A DNA stretch of 64,000 nt from contig NZ_CP019236.1 of assembly GCF_001955695.1 (NCBI RefSeq), forward strand, positions 682,001-746,000, in the 5' to 3' direction. The notes beneath the pieces were generated by a model, which made no database searches, was not told where the DNA came from, and saw nothing but the letters and a program-made list of their open reading frames with translations. A program made the position numbers and the translations under genes. Positions within the stretch are counted from its first letter, which is position 1. The number at the start of each line of letters is the position of its first letter. Positions 43,655-52,957 of the stretch are shown here, piece by piece. Origin of the DNA: Rhodoferax koreense. GTDB taxonomy: Bacteria; Pseudomonadota; Gammaproteobacteria; Burkholderiales; Burkholderiaceae_C.

Positions 43655-44656
43655 ATGCAAGCTTTTGTTCTCGGTCGATATGGGAAAAAGCTCGCATGGC
43701 CCTTGGCAGACGTGCCGACACCGGAACTGCGCGACGACGAAGTCCTGGTGCAGGTCCACGCCGCTGGCGTAAACCTGCTGGACTCCAAAATCAGGGACGG
43801 AGAGTTCAAGCTCATACTGCCCTACCGTCTGCCTCTGATCCTCGGTCACGATGTGGCGGGGGTGGTGGTCAAAGTCGGCCCACGCGTGCGCCAGTTTAAG
43901 CTGGGTGATGAGGTCTATGCGCGGGCGGACGACTTCCGCATCGGTACGTTCGCCGAATTCGTCCCCGTCAAGGAAGCCTCGCTGGCGCTCAAGCCCAAGG
44001 GCCTCACGATGGAAGAAGCCGCCTCCATTCCTCTGGTGGCTTTGACGGCTTGGCAGGCACTGATCGAGAAGGCGCGCCTGAAGAAGGGGCAGAAGGTCTT
44101 CATCCAGGCTGGCTCCGGCGGCGTGGGCACCTTTGCCATTCAGCTGGCCAAGCATCTGGGCGCCACCGTGGCCACGACGACGAGCACGACCAATGTCGCG
44201 CTCGTGAAGAGTCTGGGCGCAGACGTCGTCATCGACTACAAGACGCAGGACTTCGAGGATCTCTTGCGGGACTACGACGTGGTCCTGAACAGCCAGGACA
44301 ACAAGACGCTCGAAAAATCCCTTCGCGTGCTCAAGCGCGGCGGAAAGCTCATCTCCATCTCCGGACCGCCCGATCCCGAATTCGGCAAGGACATCGGGGC
44401 ACCCGGCTTCGTGAAGCTGGTCATGCGGCTACTGAGCTCGGGAATCAGGCGGAGGGCAAAGAGCCGTGGCGTTGGCTTCTCGTTCCTCTTCATGAAGCCG
44501 AACGGGAGCCAGCTGCGCGAGATCACCCGTCTCTTCGATGCTGGCGTCATCCGCCCCGTGATGGATCGGGTCTTCCCGTTCGAGTCGACCAACGAGGCCC
44601 TGGCCTATGTCGAAGCAGGTCGCGCAAAGGGCAAGGTCGTTATCAAGATCAAATGA
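43655..44656 (+). CDS. NADP-dependent quinone oxidoreductase-like MDR protein
   Basis: A 333-residue zinc-independent medium-chain reductase of the quinone oxidoreductase/enoyl reductase group. The GroES-like part has VHAAGVNLLDSKIRDGEFK and LILGHDVAGVVVKVGP; the nucleotide motif is FIQAGSGGVGTFAIQLAKHL, and the C-terminal region is VMDRVFPFESTNEALAYVEA. Catalytic zinc cysteines are absent. It probably reduces quinones or conjugated enones with NADPH, matching the electrophile-stress theme of the TetR-associated sets. Second gene after tetR. Confidence 0.88.
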   Translation: MQAFVLGRYGKKLAWPLADVPTPELRDDEVLVQVHAAGVNLLDSKIRDGEFKLILPYRLPLILGHDVAGVVVKVGPRVRQFKLGDEVYARADDFRIGTFAEFVPVKEASLALKPKGLTMEEAASIPLVALTAWQALIEKARLKKGQKVFIQAGSGGVGTFAIQLAKHLGATVATTTSTTNVALVKSLGADVVIDYKTQDFEDLLRDYDVVLNSQDNKTLEKSLRVLKRGGKLISISGPPDPEFGKDIGAPGFVKLVMRLLSSGIRRRAKSRGVGFSFLFMKPNGSQLREITRLFDAGVIRPVMDRVFPFESTNEALAYVEAGRAKGKVVIKIK

Positions 44657-44689
44657 GCCTAGTTCTCCACCCCAGCTTTTTGGAACTCC

Positions 44690-45489
44690 CATCAAGATTG
44701 CAAACGCTATTGCCCTCGTCACGGGTCAACCGCGGTGTCGGCCTGGCCTTCGCGCGCGAGATGCTCGCCCGCGGTGCCCCAAAGGTCTACGCCGGCGCAC
44801 GCGACCCTGCGACCATCACCCAATCCGGTGTGGAGGCCCTGCACCTGGACGTCAACAAGCCGGAAGACGTGGCGGCCGCCGCAGCGCTGGCGTGCGTCCG
44901 ATGTGACGCTGGTGATCAACAACGCCGGCATTGCCCAGCCGGGAAGCTTTCTCGCAGCCGATAGCGAAGACTTCGCACGGAGCATCTTCGAGACCAATTA
45001 CTTCGCCGTGCGCATGAGCAATGCCTTCGCGCCAATTCTCAAGACCAACGGTGGCGGCGCGCTGCTCAACGTCCTGTCGGTCGCCTCGTGGGTGAACGAC
45101 GGCGAGCTGGCGGCCTATTCGGCAAGCAAGTTCGCAGCCTGGTCGCTCACCAATGCCCTGCGCAATGAACTGGCGGCGCAGAAGGCGCAAGTGCTGGGGC
45201 TGCACATGGCGTACGTCGACACCGACTTCACGCGCGGGTTCGATGTCCCGAAGTCCAGTCCCGAGGAAATCTTCAGGCGCGTGCTCGACGGAATCAAATC
45301 GGGCGTCGATGAGGTGCAGGCCGATGAACTCACCCAGCAGGTCAAGCACGGGATTAAGGCGGCAGGGCCCAGCTACCTTCCGCCGGTGCCGAGATGGGTC
45401 TGCGCATTGCGGGCGTCAAGCTCGCTGGCAACAGCGTGCAGGCAGCGATGGACTACTTCTCTTCCAACCGTAGCGGAATTCAGCGCTGA
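44690..45489 (+). pseudogene. Frameshifted short-chain dehydrogenase
   Basis: SDR sequence begins near 44700 with IANAIALVTG, shifts frame within the glycine motif (NRGVGLAFAREMLARGAPKV, VYAGARDP), and shifts again near 44890 into VTLVINNAGIAQPGSFLAAD, VLSVASWVNDGELAAYSASK and FAAWSLTNALRNELAAQKAQ. So at least two indels disrupt it. After the SDR end (about 45360) a third frame carries EMGLRIAGVKLAGNSVQAAM DYFSSNRSG-like sequence to a stop at 45489, perhaps the tail of another gene. It would have been the third gene of the TetR set. Confidence 0.75.
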
Positions 45490-45512
45490 CCGCCATGCCC
45501 GCAACGGCTTCA

Positions 45513-47099
45513 TCAGAAGCCGATCGCGAGCCCGTCCCGTCGACCGTCAGAGCCACCCATATAGACACCCGATCCCTGATCGACCCAGATTGCATGGCAG
45601 GTACCGAGCGGGCTCGGCGCTGCCACCGGCTCGTGGCCTCGCTTGCGAAGGCCTGACCACACCGCGTCAGGAACCGTCCGCTCGAGCTCCAACACATCGC
45701 CTCTGGCGAACATCCGCGCATGATCGATAGCTTGCTGCACAGACATGCCGTAGTCGACGATATTCGAGAGTACTTGGAGCTGGCCCGCCGGCTGGAAGTG
45801 GCCACCAGTAACTCCAAAGCTCATGACGGTGTCTGCATCCTTGGTGACCAACGCGGGAATGATGGTGTGCATGGGCCGCTTGCGTCCCTGCAACTCGTTG
45901 GGATGACCTTCCTCAAGTACGAAGCCTGATCCTCGGTTGTGCATCAGGACTCCTGTGCCAGGTGCCACGATCCCACTGCCAAAATCGTCGTATATCGAAT
46001 TGATGAATGAGACGAGCGTGCCGTCCGAGTCGGCGACTGACACGTAGACGGTGTCCTTGTGTTCGGGCAACGCAACAGGCGTCCATCCATCGGACTTCGT
46101 GTCTAGATCGATCCCTCGGGTCAAGCGTTCAATCGTGTCGTCGGAAAGCAGTTCATTCACATCTACTGCGTTGAACCGCGGGTCGCATAGGAAAGCGTTA
46201 CGTTGTGCATAGGCGATGCGCGATAGCTCTGCCTGAAGATGAAACCTTTCTGCACTGAGAGGCCCCATTGCACTGAGATCAAACGCCTCGAGCATCGCCG
46301 CAATCTGCAGCGCCACGACCCCTTGCCCGTTGGGCGGGCACTCCCACAATCGATAGCCACGGTAGCTCGCCGAAATCGGCGTCACATACTCCGGCTTGAA
46401 TTCAGCGAAATCGTCGAGGCTCAGCAGGCTTCCCTTCTTTCGCAACGAGGTCACGATGTTCTCGGCAACCCAGCCTTCGTAGAACGAGTCGGCGCCGGAC
46501 TTGGCGATGGCGCGCAGCGTCTTGCCCAACTGAGGATTGCTTCTGCGTTCGCCTAAGGCAGGCGCTCTGCCTGCGGGAAAGAACAGGGCTTTCGCTTCTG
46601 CCGTCGCCATCATTTTTGCCGCCTGTCGCGCCCAATCGTGCGCAAGGCGTTCCGTGACCAGATAACCCAATTCGGCGGCACCGATCGCGGGCTCGAGCAG
46701 TTCTTGCAGCGAACGCGTCCCGTAGTCTTCGACCAATCGATTCCACGCGCGTACCGCACCTGGAACGGTCAGGGCATGGACGCTATCGACCGGGATGGAG
46801 GCCATTCCGCGCCCGCGCAATTCTTCCGCGCTCGCCGCCTTGGCAGCCCAACCCGATCCGTTGAGCGCGACCGGCGCCTGGCCACGTTTTCTAAGCATGA
46901 CGAAGCAGTCGCCGCCGATTCCGGTCTGGGTCGGTTCGACGACTGCCAGCATTGCCGCAGCAGCGACTGCTGCATCGATGGCATTCCCACCGGACCGCAG
47001 GACGTCCAGTCCAGCCAATGCTGCCTGCGGGTTGGAGGTCGCCACCATTCCCCTGCTGCCGACCGCGACAGACCGGCTTGGGGCTTCAAAATCTCGCAT
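45513..47099 (-). CDS. ggt: Gamma-glutamyltransferase family protein (second copy)
   Basis: A 528-residue Ntn-hydrolase of the gamma-glutamyltransferase family. The catalytic threonine is Thr350 in EHKDTVYVSVADSDG; other family blocks are LRSGGNAIDAAVAAAAMLAV, PTQTGIGGDCFVMLRK, VAPGTGVLMHNRGSGF and MGGSDGRRDGLAIGF. No signal peptide, so probably cytoplasmic. ATG 47099 is preceded by AGGA; it lies 8 bases after an Lrp-type regulator on the same strand, forming a two-gene operon that is divergent from an amino acid ABC transporter. Context suggests release of an amino acid from an imported gamma-glutamyl compound. Confidence 0.88.
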   Translation of the reverse strand: MRDFEAPSRSVAVGSRGMVATSNPQAALAGLDVLRSGGNAIDAAVAAAAMLAVVEPTQTGIGGDCFVMLRKRGQAPVALNGSGWAAKAASAEELRGRGMASIPVDSVHALTVPGAVRAWNRLVEDYGTRSLQELLEPAIGAAELGYLVTERLAHDWARQAAKMMATAEAKALFFPAGRAPALGERRSNPQLGKTLRAIAKSGADSFYEGWVAENIVTSLRKKGSLLSLDDFAEFKPEYVTPISASYRGYRLWECPPNGQGVVALQIAAMLEAFDLSAMGPLSAERFHLQAELSRIAYAQRNAFLCDPRFNAVDVNELLSDDTIERLTRGIDLDTKSDGWTPVALPEHKDTVYVSVADSDGTLVSFINSIYDDFGSGIVAPGTGVLMHNRGSGFVLEEGHPNELQGRKRPMHTIIPALVTKDADTVMSFGVTGGHFQPAGQLQVLSNIVDYGMSVQQAIDHARMFARGDVLELERTVPDAVWSGLRKRGHEPVAAPSPLGTCHAIWVDQGSGVYMGGSDGRRDGLAIGF

Positions 47100-47107
47100 C
47101 GAAATTC

Positions 47108-47572
47108 CTAAATCGTTAACGGCACGTTGAGGGATACCTTGATCCGCTGCATGGCAACGTAAGTCTTGAACGTCTTGATGTTTCCTGCCGAGAAAAACAG
47201 CTCGCGCGTGAGCTTTTCGTATTCGGACATGTCCTTGACGTTGATCACGAGCATGAAGTCGAAATCACCAGTCACGTAGTAGACCTGCTGCACCTGCACA
47301 CAGTTCGCGAAACTCTTCTTGACTTGATCGAGCAGATCCAGCCGCTCGCTCTCCAGCTTCACCTCGACCAGGATGGTGATGGGGCGACCCACCGCCGTTG
47401 GATCGACGACGGCTACCGTCGTCATGATGACGCCGGCCGCTTCAAGCGCAGCAATTCGCCGGTTCACTGCCGACGGCGACAGGTTCACCTCTTCCGAGAG
47501 CTGGCGTTGGGAAATCTTGCTGTCCGCCTGCAGGAGGCTGAGGAGCTTGATGTCGTAGTTGTCTAAAAGCAT
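47108..47572 (-). CDS. Lrp/AsnC-family transcriptional regulator
   Basis: A 154-residue feast/famine regulator: N-terminal helix-turn-helix (LLSLLQADSKISQRQLSEEV, NLSPSAVNRRIAALEAAGVI) and C-terminal RAM domain (VYYVTGDFDFMLVINVKDMS). The RAM domain binds amino acids. It starts an operon with gamma-glutamyltransferase and is divergent, across 279 bases, from the ABC transporter/diaminopropionate ammonia-lyase operon, so it likely controls both sides in response to the imported amino acid. A scrap of a related gene lies at 41935-42005. Confidence 0.9.
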   Translation of the reverse strand: MLLDNYDIKLLSLLQADSKISQRQLSEEVNLSPSAVNRRIAALEAAGVIMTTVAVVDPTAVGRPITILVEVKLESERLDLLDQVKKSFANCVQVQQVYYVTGDFDFMLVINVKDMSEYEKLTRELFFSAGNIKTFKTYVAMQRIKVSLNVPLTI

Positions 47573-47851
47573 GGTTGTTATGCGTCAGCGCTAGCTAAAT
47601 TCTGGGCCGCAAGGAGCGGTTTTTTGACGCGTATGTGCGCTGGCAACCGAAACATTGTTGCACCAGGGGCTCAAAACGAGGAAAAGCGCCCAATTTTGTG
47701 CGTGCCACGCGCCCTATCAGGGGAAACCCTCGGCTGAATGTTTCACGAACGCAATAACGGCGCGCTTTCGCTATCCAGATTCAACCATTCGTGCGAGGGG
47801 TCACTTTTACGATTTCCTATACCACTCCACCTACCTGAAGGAACAAACTCC

Positions 47852-48931
47852 ATGTCCACGAACGGTCATCGCCCCCGCAACATCTTCAACGCAGTTGCCT
47901 GCGCGGCAACGCTTGTGGCCAGTGTTGCCATCGCACAACCGCGGCCGGCCTCGGCGCCTGTGGCCGTAGCGGCGCCATCGGTGGCTTCGCCTACGCTCAA
48001 CGCCATCAAGGCACGTGGCCAGCTCATTTGCGGCGTCGGCGGTGATCGCCCCGGCTTCGGCTTCCCCGACGCACGCGGCGTGATGCGCGGCTTCGATGCA
48101 GACGTGTGTCGATCCATCGCGGCGGCGATCTTCGGCAATCCGGACAAGGTTCGCTTCGTCTCTTTGACCAGCCTGACGCGCTTCCCGTCGCTTCAGTCCG
48201 GCGAAGTCGACATCGTGGCTCGCTTCACCACCTGGACGCTGACCCGCGAAGCGCAGCTTGGCTTGGAAGTGCCGGCAATCCACTTCTATGACGGTCAGGG
48301 CTTTCTTGTAAAGAAAAAGGACGGCATCAAGAGCGCGCATGATCTCGGCGGCGCCTCAGTGTGTTTCCAGCCCGGCTCCACCGGCGAAGTGAATGCCGCC
48401 GACTTTTTCCGCGCAAACAAGCTCGAGATGAAGCCGGTCGTCATCGAGAAGATGGAGCAAATGCGCGACGCCATCGTGAGCGGCCGTTGCGACGCCTATA
48501 CAAACGACACCGCGCAACTTGCTTCTTTCAAGGCATCCATCGGTAGCGCTGGTAACGACTACCAGGTCCTGCCCGAAATCATCTCCAAGGAGCCGCTGGG
48601 AGCTTTCATCCGCAAGGGTGACCAGCGCTTCTTTGACATCGTTCGCTGGACCCACGCGGCCATGCTGAACGCCGAAGAATTCGGCATGACAGCCGCCAAC
48701 ATTGACAAGTTCAGGAACAACTCGAATCCGGCTATCCAGCGCTTCATGGGTGAGACAGGCGACCTCGGCGCCGCGCTCGGCCTCGACGCGCAATGGGCAG
48801 TGAACGTCGTGAAAGGCGTTGGCAACTATGCTGAGATCTACGAGCGCAGCATCGCGCCCCTGGGCCTGCCGCGCGGCCTGAATCGTCTACTGAAGGACGG
48901 CGGCATCCAGTACGCCGCTCCGATGCGCTAG
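47852..48931 (+). CDS. aapJ: Polar amino acid ABC transporter, substrate-binding protein (AapJ type)
   Basis: A 359-residue periplasmic binding protein. The leader (hydrophobic VACAATLVASVAIAQ) is followed by the family start LNAIKARGQLICGVGGDRPG, FGFPDARGVMRGFDADVCRS and the GAAxCxQPGSTGE-like GASVCFQPGSTGEVNAADFF. It is a member of the AapJ/BztA group, which binds polar amino acids such as glutamate, glutamine or aspartate. A GAAGGA site precedes ATG 47852. The matching permeases and ATPase follow in order. A perfect hairpin separates it from the first permease gene. Confidence 0.9.
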   Translation: MSTNGHRPRNIFNAVACAATLVASVAIAQPRPASAPVAVAAPSVASPTLNAIKARGQLICGVGGDRPGFGFPDARGVMRGFDADVCRSIAAAIFGNPDKVRFVSLTSLTRFPSLQSGEVDIVARFTTWTLTREAQLGLEVPAIHFYDGQGFLVKKKDGIKSAHDLGGASVCFQPGSTGEVNAADFFRANKLEMKPVVIEKMEQMRDAIVSGRCDAYTNDTAQLASFKASIGSAGNDYQVLPEIISKEPLGAFIRKGDQRFFDIVRWTHAAMLNAEEFGMTAANIDKFRNNSNPAIQRFMGETGDLGAALGLDAQWAVNVVKGVGNYAEIYERSIAPLGLPRGLNRLLKDGGIQYAAPMR

Positions 48932-48942
48932 TCACGCTGATG

Positions 48943-48967
48943 TCGCCGGCTCAAATCGAGCCGGCGA
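48943..48967 (+). promoter_or_regulatory. Hairpin between binding-protein and permease genes
   Basis: TCGCCGGCTC (48943-48952) and GAGCCGGCGA (48958-48967) form a perfect 10-base stem with a 5-base loop, then CCCTTTTCCC. The T-run is short, so it may be a partial terminator that keeps permease expression below that of the binding protein, as in many ABC operons. Confidence 0.65.
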
Positions 48968-49025
48968 ATCCCTTTTCCCTAGTCAATGTTTAAGCCCGCC
49001 ATCTGGTCGGGATGGCGAAACTCCA

Positions 49026-50183
49026 ATGTCCTCAAACAGATTGTCCCGCTCCAAGGTCCCCATGCGTCGGGTCGTATGGCAAGTGCTCGCTGCGCTGATC
49101 GTGATCGGCGTTTTCAGCTGGCTGATCGGTAATGCACAGGCGAATCTCGGCGCACGTAATGTTGCCTCGGGATTCGGCTTTCTGCAACGCGAAGCAGGGC
49201 TTCCCATTGCGGAGCACCTGATCCCTTACACCCCAGCAGATAGCTATTTGCGTGCGCTGGTCGTGGGCATGCTCAACACGCTCTGGGTTGCGTTTTGGGG
49301 CATCGTGCTCGCCACAATCCTGGGCACCGTAATCGGAGTTGCCCGCCTATCGAAGAACTGGCTGCTCGCAAAGCTGATGTCGGCTTACGTCGAGTTCTTC
49401 CGCGATCTGCCCCTGCTGTTGCAACTGTTCCTCTGGTACGCCCTTCTTCAGGGTCTGCCGCCGGTTCGCCAAGCGATCCACCCCATCGCGGGCGTCTACC
49501 TGTCCAACCGCGGCTTGAGCTTCCCGGTTCTCGACTGGCAAACGGCCCACAGCTGGACGCTCCTCGCTTTCATCCTTGGTTTGATTGCCACTGTGATCTC
49601 CGCAAAGCGAGCCACTCGCAAGTCACTGGACGATGGGCGCCAGCGCGCCACTTGGCCGACCGCGGTCCTGCTCATGGCGGTCATGCCCGCCACGGTCGTG
49701 ATTACGCTGGGCGCTCCGTTCGCCTTGGACATGCCTAGCCCACAGAGTTTCAACATCCGTGGCGGCGTCACCGTCTCGCCAGAATTCTTTGCGCTGTTGT
49801 TTGGTCTGGTGATCTACAACGCGGCATTCATTGCCGAAATTGTTCGTTCCGGCATCCAGTCGGTTAGTCATGGACAGATAGAAGCATCCCGCGCCCTTGG
49901 CTTGAAATCATCAAACACGTTGAAATGGATCGTGTTCCCGCAGGCACTCCGAGTGATCGTTCCGCCGCTAACGAGCCAGTACCTCAACCTGGCCAAGCAA
50001 TCCTCCCTGGCCGTTGCCATTGGCTATCAGGACATCGTCTCCATTGCCACCACGGCGATGAACCAGAACGGTCAAGCGGTGGAACTTGTGGCAATCATCA
50101 TGGGCGTCTACCTCACGATCAGTCTCTCGATCAGCGCGCTGATGAACCACTACAACGCCCGTATTGCACTAGTGGAGCGCTAA
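49026..50183 (+). CDS. aapQ: Amino acid ABC transporter permease (AapQ type)
   Basis: A 385-residue inner-membrane protein, longer than usual His/Glu permeases as typical of the AapQ/BztB group. It has an N-terminal helix (VLAALIVIGVFSWLIGNA), the GMLNTLWVAFWGIVLATILG region, YVEFFRDLPLLLQLFLWYAL and the EAA-loop SRALGLKSSNTLKWIVFPQA that contacts the ATPase. About eight membrane segments. The next permease gene starts 2 bases after the stop, so both are made together. Confidence 0.9.
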   Translation: MSSNRLSRSKVPMRRVVWQVLAALIVIGVFSWLIGNAQANLGARNVASGFGFLQREAGLPIAEHLIPYTPADSYLRALVVGMLNTLWVAFWGIVLATILGTVIGVARLSKNWLLAKLMSAYVEFFRDLPLLLQLFLWYALLQGLPPVRQAIHPIAGVYLSNRGLSFPVLDWQTAHSWTLLAFILGLIATVISAKRATRKSLDDGRQRATWPTAVLLMAVMPATVVITLGAPFALDMPSPQSFNIRGGVTVSPEFFALLFGLVIYNAAFIAEIVRSGIQSVSHGQIEASRALGLKSSNTLKWIVFPQALRVIVPPLTSQYLNLAKQSSLAVAIGYQDIVSIATTAMNQNGQAVELVAIIMGVYLTISLSISALMNHYNARIALVER

Positions 50184-50184
50184 C

Positions 50185-51330
50185 GTGACCATCCTATCCG
50201 TGAAACACTCTGTCCATTCCAGCACCACCGTCATGCGTACACCCCCGGTGCAGGAACGCAGCGGCCCGATTGCGTGGCTGCGCCAAAACCTCTTCTATTC
50301 GTGGATATCGACGCTGACGACGATCGTCCTTCTGGTTGTGCTGGCGAAGTTCTCTGCATTCGTTTTCCAGTGGGGAGTCGTCAACGCGATCTGGAGTGTC
50401 CCAACAGGTCCCCAGGGGCCTAACAGCGACGCCTGCAAGGCCGTTCAAGGCAGCGGCGCATGCTGGGCCGTCATCACGGACAAGTATCGCTTCATGCTCT
50501 TCGGCATGTACCCCTTCGAGGAACAGTGGAGAGCCTTGATCGTCGTCTTGCTGTTCATTGGTCTCTACGTCGTGTCCGGAATGAAGCGCTTTTGGCGACC
50601 CGCCTTGGCCGGTGTGTGGACACTGGCGCTTGTGGCCATTGGCTTACTCATGTGGGGCGGAGTTTTCGGCCTGCAGTTCGTGCCGCAGACGCAATGGGGC
50701 GGCTTGGCATTGACTCTGATTCTGGCGACGGTTGGCGTTGCAGTGGCTTTCCCGCTGGCGATTCTGGTGGCTCTGGGACGCCGTTCGAAGCTGCCGTTTA
50801 TCCGATGGATCTGCGTCGCATATGTCGAGATGATTCGCGGCGTTCCACTGATCACGCTGCTGTTCATGGCGAGTGTGATGTTCCCGCTCCTGATGCCAGA
50901 AGGCGTCAACCTGGACAAGCTCTTGCGCGCTCAGGTTGCCATCATTCTCTTTTTTGGCGCCTATCTCGCCGAGGTCATCCGCGGCGGCTTGCAGGCGCTG
51001 CCGAAGGGACAGTACGAAGCGGCGCATGCGTTGGGTCTCTCCTACTGGTCGACGAACCGCAAGATCATCCTCCCACAAGCGTTGCAGCTCGTCATTCCGC
51101 CGCTCGTCAACAACTTCATTGGCTTCTTCAAGGACACGTCGCTGGTGCTCGTCATCGGTCTCTATGACCTGCTCGCGGCCTCGCGCGCTGCGATCGGAGA
51201 GCCCGCTTGGCAGGGCTTTGCGGTCGAAACGTACATATTCGTAGGCTTCATCTACTTCGCGTTCTGCTTTGCCATGTCCAAGTACAGCCAGAAGCTTGAA
51301 GTCCACCTCAATCAGCATAGAAAGCGCTAA
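50185..51330 (+). CDS. aapM: Amino acid ABC transporter permease (AapM type)
   Basis: The second permease, 381 residues. It starts with GTG at 50185, one base after the stop of aapQ (TAACGTG). Family marks are the long first periplasmic loop typical of AapM/BztC (residues 60-105), [20 protein letters not shown] and the EAA loop [20 protein letters not shown]. It forms a heterodimeric channel with the first permease. The ATPase gene follows after 4 bases. Confidence 0.9.
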   Translation: MTILSVKHSVHSSTTVMRTPPVQERSGPIAWLRQNLFYSWISTLTTIVLLVVLAKFSAFVFQWGVVNAIWSVPTGPQGPNSDACKAVQGSGACWAVITDKYRFMLFGMYPFEEQWRALIVVLLFIGLYVVSGMKRFWRPALAGVWTLALVAIGLLMWGGVFGLQFVPQTQWGGLALTLILATVGVAVAFPLAILVALGRRSKLPFIRWICVAYVEMIRGVPLITLLFMASVMFPLLMPEGVNLDKLLRAQVAIILFFGAYLAEVIRGGLQALPKGQYEAAHALGLSYWSTNRKIILPQALQLVIPPLVNNFIGFFKDTSLVLVIGLYDLLAASRAAIGEPAWQGFAVETYIFVGFIYFAFCFAMSKYSQKLEVHLNQHRKR

Positions 51331-51334
51331 ACCT

Positions 51335-52114
51335 ATGACTATCGCAACGACAGTAGCACCGGCCGCTCGCCAACAAGGCGTCGCAGTCTCGATGCAGAAG
51401 ATCAACAAATGGTACGGCGCGATGCACGTGCTGCGCGACGTCAACCTTGAAGTGGCGACTGGCGAACGCGTCGTGGTTTGCGGTCCGTCCGGTTCGGGGA
51501 AATCGACCCTTATCCGGTGCATCAACCAGCTTGAAGAGCATCACGAAGGCCAGATCGTCGTGGACGGCATCAGCCTCGACAGCGACGCAAAGAACCTTGA
51601 TGCCGTTCGCTGCGAAGTAGGGATGGTCTTCCAGAGCTTCAACCTCTTCCCGCACTTGACGGTGCTGGAGAACTGTACTTTAGCGCCCATGCTGGTCCGG
51701 CATGTGCCCCGCCGGGAAGCTGAATCGCTGGCAAGGTCATACCTGGAGCGCGTGCGGATTCCAGACCAGGCCAGCAAGTATCCGGGGCAACTCTCCGGTG
51801 GCCAACAGCAGCGTGTTGCGATCGCACGAGCCTTGTGCATGAAACCGAAGATCATGCTTTTCGACGAGCCGACCTCCGCGCTCGATCCCGAGATGGTTAA
51901 GGAAGTACTCGACACGATGGTTTCCCTCGCGAAGGACGGCATGACGATGATCTGCGTAACGCACGAAATGGGCTTCGCTCGCGAAGTAGCAGACCGCGTA
52001 GTCTTCATGGACCGCGGCGAGATCGTCGAGTCCGGAAGTCCTGACGAAATGTTCAGCACCCCGAAGTCGGACCGCCTGCGGACTTTCCTCGGTCAAGTCC
52101 TGCGCAATCAATAA
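51335..52114 (+). CDS. aapP: Amino acid ABC transporter ATP-binding protein (AapP type)
   Basis: A 259-residue ATPase of the polar amino acid uptake group. Walker A is GPSGSGKST (50-58), the Q-loop lies in [18 protein letters not shown], the signature is [15 protein letters not shown], Walker B is [16 protein letters not shown] and the H-loop [18 protein letters not shown]. It powers uptake with aapJQM. ATG 51335 is chosen from family alignment because upstream in-frame starts would overlap aapM. The LysE exporter follows after 14 bases. Confidence 0.93.
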   Translation: MTIATTVAPAARQQGVAVSMQKINKWYGAMHVLRDVNLEVATGERVVVCGPSGSGKSTLIRCINQLEEHHEGQIVVDGISLDSDAKNLDAVRCEVGMVFQSFNLFPHLTVLENCTLAPMLVRHVPRREAESLARSYLERVRIPDQASKYPGQLSGGQQQRVAIARALCMKPKIMLFDEPTSALDPEMVKEVLDTMVSLAKDGMTMICVTHEMGFAREVADRVVFMDRGEIVESGSPDEMFSTPKSDRLRTFLGQVLRNQ

Positions 52115-52128
52115 TCGATCACGCTGCG

Positions 52129-52779
52129 ATGCCAGACGCTTATCACCTCCTCCTATTCGTGCTGGCCGGCTGGCTGCTGAACGTCACCCCAGGGCCTGAC
52201 GTCCTGTACATCGTCACGAACTCGCTACGAGGCGGCTGGAAGTCTGGCGTTGTCGCTGGTCTTGGCATCACAGCTGGCTGCTTTGTGCACATCTTTGCTG
52301 CTGCGTTGGGAATGGGCGCACTTCTGGCGGACTCTGAGACTGCCTTCACTGTCTTGAAATGGATCGGCGCTGCGTACCTGTTGTGGATCGGCGGGAAGAT
52401 CTTGCTTGCGCGTGCAGCACCGGCGACAACAGACCTTCAAGCGGCTGCTCTATCGCGGCCTCTTCCCAGTTCAAAAGAGATTTTTCTCGGCGGCTTCTGG
52501 ACCAACGTCCTCAATCCGAAGGTCGTGCTGTTCTTCCTGGCTTTCCTGCCCCAGTTCATCAGCCCGGAAACGACAGGAAAGACCAGTGTGTTTCTTGCTC
52601 TTGGTGTACTTTTCAATGTGAACAGCATCCCGGTCAACGCGGGCTGGGCGATCGCGGCTGCGTGGATGGCCAGAAGACCTGTCGTTCAACGCGGAATGCA
52701 CTGGCTCGACAAGCTTGCTGGCTCGATGTTCATCGTCTTTGGGGTCAGGCTTGCACTGGTCGATCGACCCGGCGCCTAG
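52129..52779 (+). CDS. LysE-family amino acid exporter
   Basis: A 216-residue, six-helix translocator of the LysE/RhtB family. The N-terminal signature is AGWLLNVTPGPDVLYIVTNS, followed by AGLGITAGCFVHIFAAALG and the central GGFWTNVLNPKVVLFFLAFL PQF region. Such proteins export amino acids when internal levels become harmful. Its place between the importer and a diaminopropionate ammonia-lyase suggests relief from a toxic or surplus amino acid derived from the imported compound. Confidence 0.9.
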   Translation: MPDAYHLLLFVLAGWLLNVTPGPDVLYIVTNSLRGGWKSGVVAGLGITAGCFVHIFAAALGMGALLADSETAFTVLKWIGAAYLLWIGGKILLARAAPATTDLQAAALSRPLPSSKEIFLGGFWTNVLNPKVVLFFLAFLPQFISPETTGKTSVFLALGVLFNVNSIPVNAGWAIAAAWMARRPVVQRGMHWLDKLAGSMFIVFGVRLALVDRPGA

Positions 52780-52957
52780 CTACCTCAAGGAAAAAAGCGT
52801 GCTCCACGTGAGACCTGAGCGTTGCGATCGTGCGAACACAACGTGCAGCCACAGTGGTCCTGCACATCGCACAGATGTTGTGTTTTCCAACCTCAAATTG
52901 CGCCAAGCAACACAGCTTCAAATCTTAGGATTGCAGCATCACACACGGAACAACCAA

